Positions 22,401-35,600 of a stretch of DNA of 64,000 nt are shown here, one piece after another. The position numbers and the translations under genes were made by a program. The notes below the pieces were generated by a model, which made no database searches, was not told where the DNA came from, and saw only the letters and a list, made by a program, of their open reading frames with translations. The stretch comes from Ianthella basta (lineage: Eukaryota > Porifera > Demospongiae > Verongiida > Ianthellidae): positions 6,219,233-6,283,232 of the forward strand of contig OZ025884.1 of NCBI GenBank assembly GCA_964019415.1. Direction: 5' to 3'. Each line of letters opens with the position of its first letter. Position 1 is the stretch's first letter.

Positions 22401-25400
22401 TGCTGAGGAAGGATGTTGAAGGTTGAATGGGGCCTGCCACCATCACAGCACCACTGTTGGAATCAACTGAGAATGGTGTTCCAGGCGTTAAGGGGCTCAC
22501 ACCGTACATTAGCCTCCTGTTATCTCCCAAATCTGCATCAATGCAATTCAGCAGTGCCACTACAGTGCCCACCCCAGCATCACTTAAGACTGGCACAGTT
22601 AGGTACATTGGAACACAGAGTGGATGGTTGTCATTCACATCTTGCACTACAATAGTAGCATCTGCACTGCCAACCATGGGAGAGAATGGATCCCCATCAG
22701 TGGCCACCACTTGAAAGTTGAGTGATGCAAGACTTTCCCGATCCAGTGTGCTGGCAAGGAGAATTGCCCCAGTTTCTGAGTTGATTCGGAAGGAGCTTGC
22801 ATCTGGTCCAACAAGGGAATACGTGACCTGACCTTGAATCCCACGATCACTGTCTGTAGCTGTTACGTTAGCAAAGTTGGTACCAATGGCACTATCCTCC
22901 TTCAACATCCAGTTGTAGGTTAACTGTTCAAACACAGGGGCATGGTCATTTCCAAACAAAAATGCTATTTGCACATTGATATCTGTTGTCCTTCTGGGGT
23001 CAATGGTGTCAGTAGCATGGACTACAAACTCATACAACTCTCTTGTCCCCCCTGAGCTTGATGATAGACGCACACCCAAATTAATCTCTCCATTTTGTTG
23101 TCCCACATTAAATTCAGGATTAAAAAAACTAAGGTTACCTGCTCCCCGTGAGTATGTAACATCATCAGACTTATCCCCACCAGAACAGTTGAGTTGCAAA
23201 ACAGTGGCACTGACGGGTGTTCCATCATCAACATAGCCAATATAGAGAGGTTGGGTGCAGATTGGAGGACGCTCATTAACATTCCTCACAAAGACAGTGA
23301 ACACAGTGGTAGCTGACATGCGGTTAGCACTGTCTTCTGCTCCATCAGTCACCACAATGGTCAATTGGTGTGACTGTTCCCTTTCACAGTCCAGCAGTCT
23401 TAGCAGCTTCAACTCTCCTGTGGATGGTGTGATGGTGAAGATGTCGTCTTGGTTTGTGTCTGGATCAATGGAGAACGTCAATTTGCCATACAGTCCGGGG
23501 TCACTGTCAGATGCATTAAACTGCTGGAGCACTTCAGTTAGATTGCGTGACTCAGACACAGTAACGTGAGGAGGTGCATCAACAAACAAAGGCGAGTGAC
23601 TGTTGATTTCAACAATGCTGATGATGACTTCAGTAATGCTGCCCAGAATGGGCACACCACTGTCTGAGCACTGGATCAAGAGGCTATAGTTGTCAAATTC
23701 ACGTTGGAGAAGATCACCTGCAACCCTTATTTCTCCACTGAAATTGTCTACACAAAATATGGTACCCACTGCTTGGTTCAGCAGGGTGTATGTTATCACA
23801 GTGGCAATCTCAAAGTCGGCGTCTGTACAGCTGACCATGCCAATAGTGGAGTTGACAGTTTGTGTTGCATCAACAGTGAAATTGTACATTATGCCGTCTG
23901 GAAACTTTGGAGGCTCATCATTTACATTCTCCACGAAAGCGATTATATCACTGGAGTATGTTCTTCTGTCTGGATCATTATTGCCAGAAGCAGCTCTATC
24001 ATAAGCCATGACCATCAGTGGGTACCCTCTGGCTCCAGTATCATAGTCCAGAGCTTCACTGACGGTAAGCTCACCAGTTGGTGCAAGGCTGAAAGGCACA
24101 GACTCTGACACAAGCTCAAATTGCACATTGCCATCTTCGCCAACATCTCCATCAGTGGAGATGAGAGTTGTAACTCTATAACCCACATAGACATTCTCTA
24201 AAATGTTAAACGTACCATCACCAAGAAACATTGGGCTGTGCTCATTGACAGGTAGGACATTGATCATGACCAAAGTGGTAGCTGCAAGAAGCCCATCAGA
24301 GCACTGAATAGTGAGGGCATACCCTCTTGTGCCTGCATCATAGTCCAGCTGCCTCCCAGCCAGAATGGCAAGACTGCCTACTATCATGCCCCTACCATCA
24401 TCTGCAATGCTCTTTGAACTCACAGAGATGCCAAATATACCTTCATCATTGCCTTCACTGATGTTCATTGTGAGAGGGTCATTGAAATTCACATCATAAC
24501 ACGGTATATCAACGAGCTCTTCTCCTAAGCTGGGTGAGGAAGACTCAAGAATTCCAATGGGCTCCACAGTGGCTGGAAGGGAGGGAGCTGTGTTGGCATT
24601 AACGAGGATTTGAAGTAAGACACTGTCACTCAGTGATGGCACTCCGTTATCTTCCACTGTTAGTCTGTATGTGAACTGCAGAACTGTGCTTCTGTCTCCA
24701 AGGTCTATTTCTTGGCCATTCATTGGGTAGATGCAGCTAGCTGTGCTATTGAAGGCAAAATAAGCTGTTTGTGTACTTGGTACTGGGGTCAGGGTGAAAC
24801 GTAGAGTACCTTCTGGGGTGTTTGCACCATCAGCATCTTGAGCATCAACAAAATACACACAGTCAGTATTGTTGAGGTTATCTGGCTCAACAGTGATGGT
24901 AGGTTCCAGGTTGACAAACTCTGGGCGGTTCAAATTTGTTGAGTTGGCAGAAATCACCACTGTGGCAGTGGTGGACAGTGATGGGGAACCAAGATCTCTA
25001 CACAGGACTTCAATGTAATAGTATGCCTGAAGTGGTGTCACTGTGGTTACAAGAAATCCAGCTGAATTCAGTTCAAAGTCCTGCTCAGTACCAACAATGG
25101 ACAGTTCCACTTGGCCTGCATTACCAGAATCCTCATCAGTGCATGTAAACATGACTGCCACAGATCCAACTGCTGAGTCCCGATGCAAATTGGTTACAAT
25201 AGCATCAGCCGGACTGATGCGGGGATGCACATCATTCACATCAATAACATCTATTGTCACAGTGGTGAAATCACTCTTCTGCTCTGAGCCACTCTCATCA
25301 TCGGGTGGAATGATGTTTGTTGCTTGCACTGTGAGAATGTACTGGGTCTGGGTCTCATAGTCCAGTGGATTCACCACTCTAATGACACCAGTACTACTGA

Positions 25401-28400
25401 TCGAGAACCTTTCTTCTGGGTCACCAGATGTAATGCTGTAGACCGGAGTGCCATAACTGACAAAGTCACCATCAGAGGCTATGACTTGGATAACAGATGA
25501 TACAATTCTTCCCTCTATGACATTCTGTTGGTAATTCTCAGATGCAAACACAGGGGCAAAGTCGTTGAAAGGCAGAACAGTCACACGCACACTGGCAGTT
25601 GCACTAAGCCCATCAGAATCTGTGCAAACAACAGTGAACTGATGCTGCAATAGAGATTCTACATCAAGCACTAATTTTGTGTTCAGAGCACCACTTGTAT
25701 CATCAATGATGAAGCTGTTAGTGCCTTCCAGGGAATAAATTAGACTCCTACTAGTATCAGCATCATCGTCCACATCAGTACAGCTGATTCCCACAGGAAT
25801 CAATAGTGGTGGGGGCTGAGACTCTCTGGTCTGTCCAAAGTAGATGGTGTCAGAAAACATTGGACCAGCATCATTCTCATTCAAAACTGACACTGCTACT
25901 GCTACTTCTGCTGAGGCACCATCTGGTTTAGTTGCACGAACTGTAAAAGTGAAAAATCGGTCATCTGGGTTCTCATAATCCAATGCTCGCAGGAGTCTCA
26001 GCTGTCCAGATGAAGCAGTAATGAAAAAGGTGCTGTAATTCGTTTCCACTATCTCATAAGCAAAACTATCTGTGATGTTGTCATACGCTTCAATGGTCCC
26101 AATAACATGCCCAGCAACAGCTTCTAACTCAGGAACATTGAATGAGTAGATGTTCATAGTGAAGCGAACTTCTTCCACACGTGGAGTGACACTGACTATC
26201 ACCACTGAGGATGCTGTCCTTGGTGGCACTCCGCCATCTGAACACATCAGCTGCACTATGTATGGTCTGGCTTCAAGAGGCTCAGTTGCCTCCAGAAAGC
26301 CAAGAGGCAAAGTGGTGCTCAAGCGAAATGGTACAGGGTTATTGTCACCATTGGTTATCACAATCTCCTGTACTCCATTTGGTCCTGAATCCCTATCTGT
26401 ACAATTGACAGTCTCAATCACAGTTGTTAATGAAGCATTCTCCCGCACAGACACAATGTATACTTCTTCAGTGAACACTGGGCTGTTGTCATTCTCATCA
26501 GTGATGAGGACTGTAATGGCGGTGATTGAGGAAAGTGCCATGAACTCATAGTCCTGTTCACCATCATCTTTGACTTCAATCTGCAGACTAAACATTGTGT
26601 CTTCTTCATAGTCCAGGTTGCTGATCAGAAACAGCTCACCAGTAACCTCATTCAGTTGGAATTTCTGCTTCTCATTTCCGCTAATAATGTAGTATCTGAT
26701 GGTGTCATGAGGAAAGTCATCAGCATCGTCTGCAGTAAGCTGCTTCACTGGAGCTCCAACTCCAGTGCTTTCTGATATCATTGCTTCTGTACTACTAGTG
26801 ATCTGTGGGGCAAATTCATTCACAGGCAACACTTCAACAAATACAGTTACTTCATCTGTCAGTTCACCGTCAGAGCAGGTGACAGTGAGAGTGTACTGAG
26901 AGGCTTGTTCATAGTCAGGTACCATTCCACCTAGTAGAGAGATTCTACCAGTTGAACCCGACACTTCAAACAATGAATTTGTACTGATGGAGTACTGTAC
27001 TGTTCCAAATGGATGTGAATCGTTGTCAAAGCATTCCACTACTGCATTCTGCAGGCCTTCAGTAGAGCTTTCATTGAGGCTGAGAGTGAAAGTGTCTGTA
27101 ATGAAGACTGGTATATTGTCGTTTTCATTCAAAACATTCACTCGGGCCTGCAGTTCATTGTAGATCATGGGGTTAGTGCTGAGAGATGCCCAAATGATCA
27201 TTGAATAAGTTGTTACTGTCTCATAGTCCAAAGGACTCTTCAGCCTCACAATACCTGTCCTTTCTTCAATGAAGAATGTATCATGTGTCATACTGTATAC
27301 AACTGTGCCTGAAGCACGGGCAATAACAGTTAGAATGCGAGTGTTCTTGCCTACGGCAGTATCAAACACAGGAGTTGATTCGCTAAGTGTGACCATGGGT
27401 GTTGCATCAACAAAGGTGATGTTTGGGGTACCTGCTGACACTAAAATTGAAACTGATGACCTGGCTGTGAGCACAGGCAAACCAGAGTCTGAGCACTGCA
27501 CATCAAAGACATATAGCATGTCTACCTCTGGTACAGTGCTGACAACGACAATGCTACCAGCTGTAGAGATGCTTAAGAAACTAGGAGCAGACAACAGCTG
27601 CAGTGTAACTGCCCGAGTTGGAGTGAATTCAGTGTCCGTACAGGTGATTTGTACTCCAGTAGCACCCAGTCCATCAGATGACCGGATGGTGCCCGTGTAC
27701 AGGTCCTCAGACAGCTCTGGAGGAAGGTCATTCTCATTTTCCACTATGACAGTAAATGTGGCAGTAGAACTTCTTGACATTATGGCATTATCCCTTACAG
27801 TAACAGTTAGACTGTAGCTGTCCTGTCTCTCAAAATCCAAAGGTGCAGCTGTCACTACATCACCATTGGCCAGAATACCAAAGTCTGCATGGTCAGTGCC
27901 GTCCAAAAAGACAAAACACTGTCCATCTCGATGAGTGTTTCTATCTTGATCAATTACTTCAAATCGGTAAAAACTGGAACCCACTGTTATGCCCTCTGAA
28001 ATAGTTGCTTGCTGGTCAGTATTCAAAATCATTGGAGTGTGTTCATTGACAGGAATGATACTAACCCTGACCATTACTTGTATAGATTGGGCTGGGGTTC
28101 CTCGATCTGATACATTGATGGATACACTTAATTCTTCAAACTGCTCAAAATCAATCATGGGAGCAAGTGTAATAGTTCCATCGCTGCTTACAGTGAAGAA
28201 GTTTTCATGCAGTCCAGGTTGAACATTGTAGATGATGGTGCCACTGACACCATTGTCCCGGTCATCACAGTTCACAAGACCTGGATACACAGTCTCCCCA
28301 CTGCCCTCCAAAACAGTTGTGAAGTAGATATCTTGGGTACAAACTGGAGCAAAATCATTCACTTCGCGCACAAGGAATGTTAATGTTGATGTCACAGTAG

Positions 28401-31400
28401 TGTCTGGGTCTGCTACTGAAACAGTGATGTTGAAGGTGTCAGTATCTGAAGCATCAAGGGCACGAAGTAGCCTCACATTGCCCTCATTCCCGATCAAAAA
28501 GAAATCCATTGGGTCACCCGACACTTCACTGAAAACTAGGTTCCCAAAGAAACCTGTATCAGGGTCACTTGCACTAATAGTGAATATCACACTGGAAATA
28601 GCTGTAGATTCGTCAACCATGATAACTGCAGGAAGATTCTCAAATGAAGGTGGTCCAACATTAACAAGGTCAACTACCACAGTCACATAAAACACAGTGC
28701 TGCGTTTCACATCCACCCCGTTGTCAGTAGCTGTGATTTCCAGCAAGTGCCTTGTAGCTGAGCTTGAAGTCAGGTTTTCTGTCACTATCAGACTGGAAGG
28801 GGGCATTACGCCAAACAAGGGGTGGTTGAGTGCATAGCTAACATTTCCATTTTCCCCAACATCCACATCCACACAATTCAGTTCTGCTACAACCGAGTCA
28901 GGTTCACGACTTACTTTGACCCGGAACTCTCTCCCATTGATTAGAGAACAATTGGGCTCATTGTCATTTACATCTTGAACGAACACCGTAACATTCACAG
29001 TGACATTCGTAGTGTCTGAAACAGTTACTGGGAAGTAATAGGTGGTGACTAAATCTGCATCAAGTGGTGTTCTCAGGCGAATGGTGCAGTTTGGGTAAGA
29101 AATGCTAATGTAAAAGATGTCCTGGGCATTATCATCATTGATAGTACACTCAAATTCATTTTCATCGAAGTTCTCTGTGACAATGTTAGACACAATGTTG
29201 TTTAGTTGCAAGTTCTCTGGAACAGACACTTCAATATCTTCAGCATTTCCAGGAGTGAGTATGGTTGCATTGTCAGGAACAGCTGCAACATTGATAAAAA
29301 TATCACCAGTTTGGATTAGCTGTGGGTCACCATTGTCAGAACATTGCATGCCAAGTGTGAAATTTAGGCTAGCCACCCCTTCTGGAACGATGATAACATT
29401 TGCTATTGAAATAGTACCAGTTTCGTTGTTGATAGCAAAATGGTGATTGGGCCTGTGAAAGGAGTAAGTGATGAGAGAGTTGACAGTGTTGGGAGCATCA
29501 GCATCAGTGCACTTCAGAGTATGGACCAGGGAGCCAACTGGGTTGTGTTCTAGAATATTTAATGAAATGGGTCCAAATCCATCTACCCATTGTGGTCTGT
29601 TGAAGTTTCCATCAGTGATGACAACAGTTATAGGTTCCACCGTGGTAAAGGTGCCATCCGACACTGTGACATTGTATTCAAACCGTAAAATCAAACTTTC
29701 AGAAAGGTCCTGTCTCAAGAAAAAGAAAGCATTCTGCATTAAATCACTTGTCTTTACCACATCAAATGTAGAGGTTGCTGGCTCCAGTGTGTATGTCAGA
29801 GTACCTCCAATACCTTCATCTCCATCAGTTACAGAGAAAGTTGAAACAACAGATGGCAGAGTGGTCTTTGAGATACTGAAATCAAAAGGGATATTGGTGA
29901 AGACTGGTCTGTGTTCATTCACTGCTAGGACATTGATGACCACATCCGCTGTAGCAGTGTCAGTACCATCTGTGCATTGTACCAAGAAGCTATAGCTTAC
30001 CCTCTCTTCATAGTCCAGAGTTAGACCAGAGCGCAAGGTGACAGCAGTTGGTGATACTTCAAACATTTGTTCTGCGGTTGGATGGTCCACAATAGTGACA
30101 GTCAGTTGACCCCCAATGTATAGATCACTATCACTGCACATGATAGCTAGTACTTCTGCCGGCCCAGTCAAGCCTTCGCTAACGTCAGTCTCATATGTGT
30201 TCTGATCAAACATGGGACTGTCATCATTGAGAGCTCTTACAATCAAAACATACTGCTCAGCCAGGCAGGCAGTATCATCTGTATCACCATCACAAATGGT
30301 TATTGGAATATTGATCTTACAGTAAGGACTGGTTTGTGTTATGCAAGCCATTGCTGGAAAGAGAGTAGTGTCATCAGTATTGAGTTCAGAAGTAGAAACA
30401 AGAACACTGCGCTCATTATCAATGGAAAAGATGTTACTCAGTCCTGACAAAGTATAGCGAAAAACAGAATTCCTGTCACGATCACTTACATTCACATTCC
30501 GAAGACCATCAACACTGCTGTTAAAACTAATGACTACACTTCCAATAGGCAGGCTCTCATCTGCTACAAAGAATTTGGACCCAGCTGTCATTGGTGGATA
30601 CTCATTAACATTCTCAATTATCACATCGAGTAGTGCAATACTATTCAAGATTGGCTGATCCATATCATAGCACTGAAGTGTCACAGTGTAACGAACAGGA
30701 CCAATGGTTTCATAGTCAATGGGAGCAGTAGAGGACACATTCCCTGTGTCTTCGTTGATGACCAAATTGAAGCCAGATGGAATTGGGTCTGGGTCTACTT
30801 GAATGATACTGTACTTGATGGTAACTGGTAGATCTTCTGGGTCCTGACACTGGGCTTGAAAGAAATTCTCTGGGGTGATCACTGGTGGAACAACAGCATT
30901 CGACTCAGGTACGGTGACAGTATACGAAGCACTAGCAAAGGTTGGTGGCATGTCATTCACATTCTCCACCTGCACAAAAATAGTAACTGTGCTAGTCAGT
31001 GGTTGGCTGGCATCATCCACTGCTTCAATGGACAGTCCAAATTGGGAGAAATCACCTTCAAAATCAAGGGCCTGCTTTAGGGTTACCTGTCCAGACATGG
31101 AGTCCACCAAAAAGTACTGACTGTTAGATGCAAAGTCAACAAGGTGATAGGATACACTATCTCCATCATCGTCAGTGGCATTGACATCAAATATTACCAT
31201 GTTCACTGCAGTGTCTTCAGGGAGATTCAGTGACACATGAGAGGAGTGACTAAATTGTGGTGCCCTGGTGTTGTTTGAGGTGACTGTGATGTCTATGAAG
31301 GCTACGGGTGTGTTTACTCCATCAGTACAAATGACAGCAAGAAAATAACTTCCAAGCAGACTGGATTGATCCACATCCTGAGCCAGAAAAATGGATCCAT

Positions 31401-34400
31401 TTGATGGCTCAATGTAAAAGGTGTCTGTACCTCCGCTGGATATGCTGTATGAAATTTCATCATTCACATCTTGATCAGTACAACGTGCATTATATACTGC
31501 CATATTCAGAGGGTGGCTTCGAGCAATAGTAACCATAGCACTACTCTCAATGAACTGTGGACTATTGTCATTCACATCCTCCAAATTAACTCGGATGGCA
31601 ACACTTGAACTCTGTGTGCGATAGAAATCCTCAGGCCCATCTCTAGCTGTGACAATTACAGTAAGGGAAGGAGATGACTCTCTATCAAGTTCTTGGGTAG
31701 AGACCAGAGTGTACTGGCCATTTCCTAATGATTGTAGCAAGAATCTTGCAGAGGCTCCACCAGTTATCTCAACAGTAATAGTGTCTTGTGGATCAGGGTC
31801 AGTGACAGTAAAAGTACCCACTTGGGTGTTGGAGTCTCTGGTTTCTGTCACATTGAATACAAAAGAAGTTGGGAGAACAGGGGACCCTATGTTAGGTGCT
31901 TGAGCAACAACAGTCACACCAGCAGAGTCTGCCATGGGGCTGTCTCCTGCATCTGGACTATCAAAGCACAATACAGTGAATTGGTACTCCTCTGTCGGAC
32001 GGGTAGAAGTGATATCTTGCACCCTTCGAATTAGCCCACTTGCATCTACAGCAAGGAACTCACTACCATTTTGTGGGATAAACTCTTGAGCAGTGAATTG
32101 TAATACATTGTAAGGAGCTGCATCAAAATCAGAGCACATGGTGGATATGTCATATGTTGATGGTTCACCTTCATAGGGTAGGTAGACGGTGTAGGTGCCC
32201 CGTGTGAACACAGGGGCATGATCGTTGATATTGGTTACCTGAACAGTCACGGTTGCAGTAGCAAGGGTATTGCCATTCAAGGCATTCATAGCCTCAACCA
32301 CTAGTTCATACATTGATCGCGTTTCAAAGTCCAAGGTGCCCATGACCAGCAGAAAGCCTGTGTCATTCACAGTTAGCACACTATGCCCACCAGTCTCAGC
32401 AAACACAATATCATCCAGTGATGGATCACCCACAATATGAAATTGATAAAGAACTCCTGTCGTAAGCTCAGGAACAGTCAATTCAACGTTGGATCCACCA
32501 GTAAATTGGGCAGAATCCAGTGAAGGTTGAAGTGTAACCAACACTGTAAAGAGATTGTGGAGAGATGTGCTCATTCAAGTTAATAAAATAGCAATATTGG
32601 TACACAAGAGGAAGAATTATTCATGAATAATAGAATTGCATTTCCATGTGTACAAAATTTTTGTGGGACATTGGCTTTTCCACAAGCTTTGCCAGTTAGC
32701 AGACGTTCGTGAAAACAAAATGCAAATCTTCCCATACTATGTAAACTGGCATTAAACACAGGGGAATGCAGGAATTCACAAAATAAAATTCTCATGCAAG
32801 GGGATCTGCAACATATAAGTCCTACAAATTTGTATGCATATGGTAACTTACATAGTAGTTTCATATGTGATAGATCTTGTAGCAAGTGGGAAATATACAT
32901 AGACATACAGTAGTTATGCAAGAGATTGTCGAGAGATGTGTTATATAGTTTAAGCAATTTAGGAAGACTAGAATAGCTATAGTAGGCAGTCAATCATGCA
33001 TAGTTATTGTAAAATGTATAACTTATTGCAGTATTATGTAGTACACTAGGGTACATACAAGGTGCCAACCTGGTGAAAGCACCGTAGAACTGTGGAAAGA
33101 TAAAGCTCCTACTCCCTATCGTTCGTGAGCCACAGCTGACCAAGGAGAAGGAAAAGAAAAAGACGACAGAAGGACCTTCTTGCCCACGCACAATCGGGGT
33201 CCAGAAGTAGGGGCTAGCGGGCCAAACTATCACTTGCATTAACATGCTGCACTTGCAAAGGCTATGATTCTACAAATCATTTACAAGAGAATAGTAGTGG
33301 TAAAGTGACAAGGACAGTGTACAATGACAAGGTTCCCAAAGGAGCCTTTTAGGAAGATCCACAAGAGGTGGATTAAATATTAGGAATAAAATTACAGTAT
33401 TTTAAAATAACTGTCACGTTGAGTTATATGTTTCTAGAAACTCTTGCTGTAATATAGGGTGACCTCCCAAAACAGAGATCAACCCCTCAGCACACGTTCA
33501 TTGATTGATCATTCCAATGAGATTCATTAGGGCCTAGGACTAGCTTGTTATGAATCTCATTAGGCATCATGATTTTCATTACAGTGCGGAACTTACACTG
33601 CATTTCATATAATATTCATAGGTAGAGGCTCTGAGCCTCAAGTAGAGGGCAGGGCAGCCAAAATTAGTGCCTGGTCTTGAAAGAACACACTGAGTGTGGA
33701 TACAAGATTCAACATTTTTGTTTTAAGAATTACAATTGCTGTAGATATGGTGACCTCTCGCACTGCTCTCTCATAAAACTAGGTGTACATGAACTGTGAC
33801 TGGTGGCCATGATGTCATGGCATGCATACATGGTTATTAGGACTCAATGCTATAATCAAATTATTTCATACAAGCATTAAATATTGCCATGTAAAAATTC
33901 CTGGAATATAAAAATAGAGGCCAAGGCCTCTATTCAGACATAGAATTATGGCCTATACACAACACACATTCTGTAGTAGCTATATAGCTAAAGGTAGAAT
34001 CATTAATATTCACTCAGGTTTTGTTAATGGTCACAATATTGTCTTCTACTTCGCAGATTGTTAAACCACATTGTTGGCATGTATTCACCAAGTCTACAAA
34101 CCTGCCCACAGTACTATACCTCAACTAGCAATCATGGACAGGTGTCCTCACAGGAGTCAGAATGCAATGCGCCATGGAGGGACGCACGTACCTGAAACAG
34201 TTAGAGACTTCTACATGCTAAGGCGTGCAGATCTGCCCTAGGCCTTGGTGCAAGAGATGTGACTACAAGGTTTCATGTGTGGGATCACAATAATGCCATA
34301 ACAGCTTATGTTAGCAAACTTTGATAGAAAAACTCCATGGCCAAATGTATAATTCTGAAATAATACCGTATTTGGTGGAAATTTACATAAACACCCTCAA

Positions 34401-34671
34401 AAGCCTAGATATTGATAGTGTCATGTGCGAAAGTAAGGTGGGATTTGCCAGGCGGAGAAGGGTGGCTAGCTATTCGGAAGGCTGCGATTGAAACAAACAA
34501 TACACCATTCTGTGTAGCCTACTTGCGTGACCACATTCATCATGGTGCCTACAAGGCGCGACTATAGCTAAACGGTTTGCGCCCGCGACCAATGGCTGTC
34601 TATACGTAGCTACAGACTAGCTACTTACCTGCAAGAAAAACGACAGCGTTCCTTCCGTAGCCCTTCAACAT
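13048..34671 (-). CDS. Giant cadherin, copy B, complete (about 57 EC domains)
   Basis: Hand-spliced exons: 34629-34671, 14342-32543 (18,202 nt), 13886-14245, 13048-13477. All junctions are GT-AG with matching phase, giving about 6,344 aa. Order: signal peptide (hydrophobic AVVFLAVLVTL, likely cut near DSA/QF); cap EC1; EC2-EC51 as about 25 pairs of Cys EC plus plain EC; EC52-57, more ordinary; a membrane-adjacent domain of about 120 aa similar in layout to the MAD of CDH23/PCDH15-type cadherins; one membrane helix (IVAVVVFFILVVCVVV); a run of six Cys; an acidic tail with three YE(D/E) motifs. No EGF, LamG or known catenin-binding motif. Expected at the cell surface as an extremely long adhesive or spacer molecule. 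The EC family is certain; domain count is by eye (plus or minus 2); partners are unknown. Confidence 0.92.
13886..14245 (-). CDS. Cadherin B membrane exon
   Basis: 360 nt, phase 2 in and 2 out. It encodes the second half of the membrane-adjacent domain (RMLVYFVVGQFYQNWTSPLV), the transmembrane helix and CCCCCCREQKRR, a cysteine block followed by basic residues that could be palmitoylated. The intron position within the membrane-adjacent domain is the same in copy A. Confidence 0.88.
32544..34628 (-). other. Intron 1 of cadherin B
   Basis: About 2.1 kb separating the signal exon from the giant exon; donor GTAAGT at 34628, acceptor CTTTACAG ending at 32544. No gene seen inside. Around 34200-34300 (GGTGCAAGAGATG..GACTACAAGG) it matches C intron 1 near 49780-49810, supporting whole-gene duplication. 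Confidence 0.7.
34629..34671 (-). CDS. Signal-peptide exon of cadherin B
   Basis: ATG 34671 begins MLKGYGRNAVVFLA plus one base, then donor G|GTAAGT. Joined to 32543 it gives a textbook signal peptide: basic n-region, then hydrophobic AVVFLAVLVTL. The phase fits exactly. The large exon alone has no sensible secretory start. Confidence 0.82.
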
Positions 34672-34910
34672 CTTTTGGTTTTGACTGCGGTCACAGTGCG
34701 CGCGTGGAGGTGTAGCTACTCTCTAAAGTGTCTTAGGTGCGAGGAAGAGTAAACCCCTTCGTCAGACTCGCCTGCAGCTGCGCCACACAAAACACATGCA
34801 AATTCACTTCCTACTGGTTTCCATTTCCATTGGCGGCGTTGGAGCTCTGAAGTATGTAGGCCACGCCCTCTTCCAAGCTTGCAATTGCAATCGGAAATAA
34901 AAGTGAACAG
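34672..34910 (-). promoter_or_regulatory. Probable promoter / 5' UTR of cadherin B
   Basis: A locally GC-richer stretch upstream of the signal exon with CCATTGGCGGCG near 34828 (CCAAT-type box). Block 34690-34755 (GTCACAGTGCGCGCGTGGAG and on) has a diverged copy inside the MITE at about 35804-35870. No TATA box identified. Promoter assignment is positional. Confidence 0.4.
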
Positions 34911-35600
34911 TCGCTGTCTCGATCCCCTTAAAGAGTGCTTCAGGTGGTTTGTTGTTGAGCGGATCGTGGATCCCTGCAGATTAAATAATTGTGTGGTGGC
35001 CAGCGCCTAGCAAAATTGGTCACTTATATAGGGTATTTAGTCTAAACTGACATTTTCAGTGCATATGCTCAAAATTGGTTCAGAATCTATCCTATTAGGG
35101 AGATCCTTCCTGTATAGCAGCTTAGGGCATGTAATTTTATAATTGACTTTCCTGGTTTTTGTATGACTGCGCATCCTGCAGTTGGAGCAGAGACATTTTG
35201 ACTGCTTTGCTGGAGGCCGTCAGTGTCATTTACTAGTGCTTGAGAATGTAAGTGCTTCTGTGAGCTTAATTGGCTGTGGACAGGTCTCGTCGTGATTTTC
35301 ATTACAGAATGGTCAGTTAGACGTGGATATATGTCCCTATATGCACTGAAGCATGATGTTGTAATCATAGAATGCAGGCAGTTGACCCTGCAGGGAGTGA
35401 AAGTGCTTAAATCTCAGCCAAATTATTGATTAATGTAATTGCCGGCTACTTTTGAACAAAATTTCATCAAGCTGAATGCTTATTCACTATGGCTTCCAAA
35501 ACCAACTTGGATGAAATTATTTACAGTAGAATTACATTTCTCCTATAATAGATAGAATGATTTATTGCAACTTGCCTTGTAAATATAAACCGTCACACAC
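34911..35600. other. Gene-free intergenic stretch
   Basis: Between the cadherin B promoter region and the MITE at 35601. No supported gene or RNA; short open frames lack domains. Confidence 0.4.

Noticed and set aside
14510..32034. Many plus-strand frames of 60-180 codons opposite cadherin B (and 38994-48307 opposite C)
   Set aside because: Antisense shadows of the cadherin frame: repetitive, no own domains, no splice signals.
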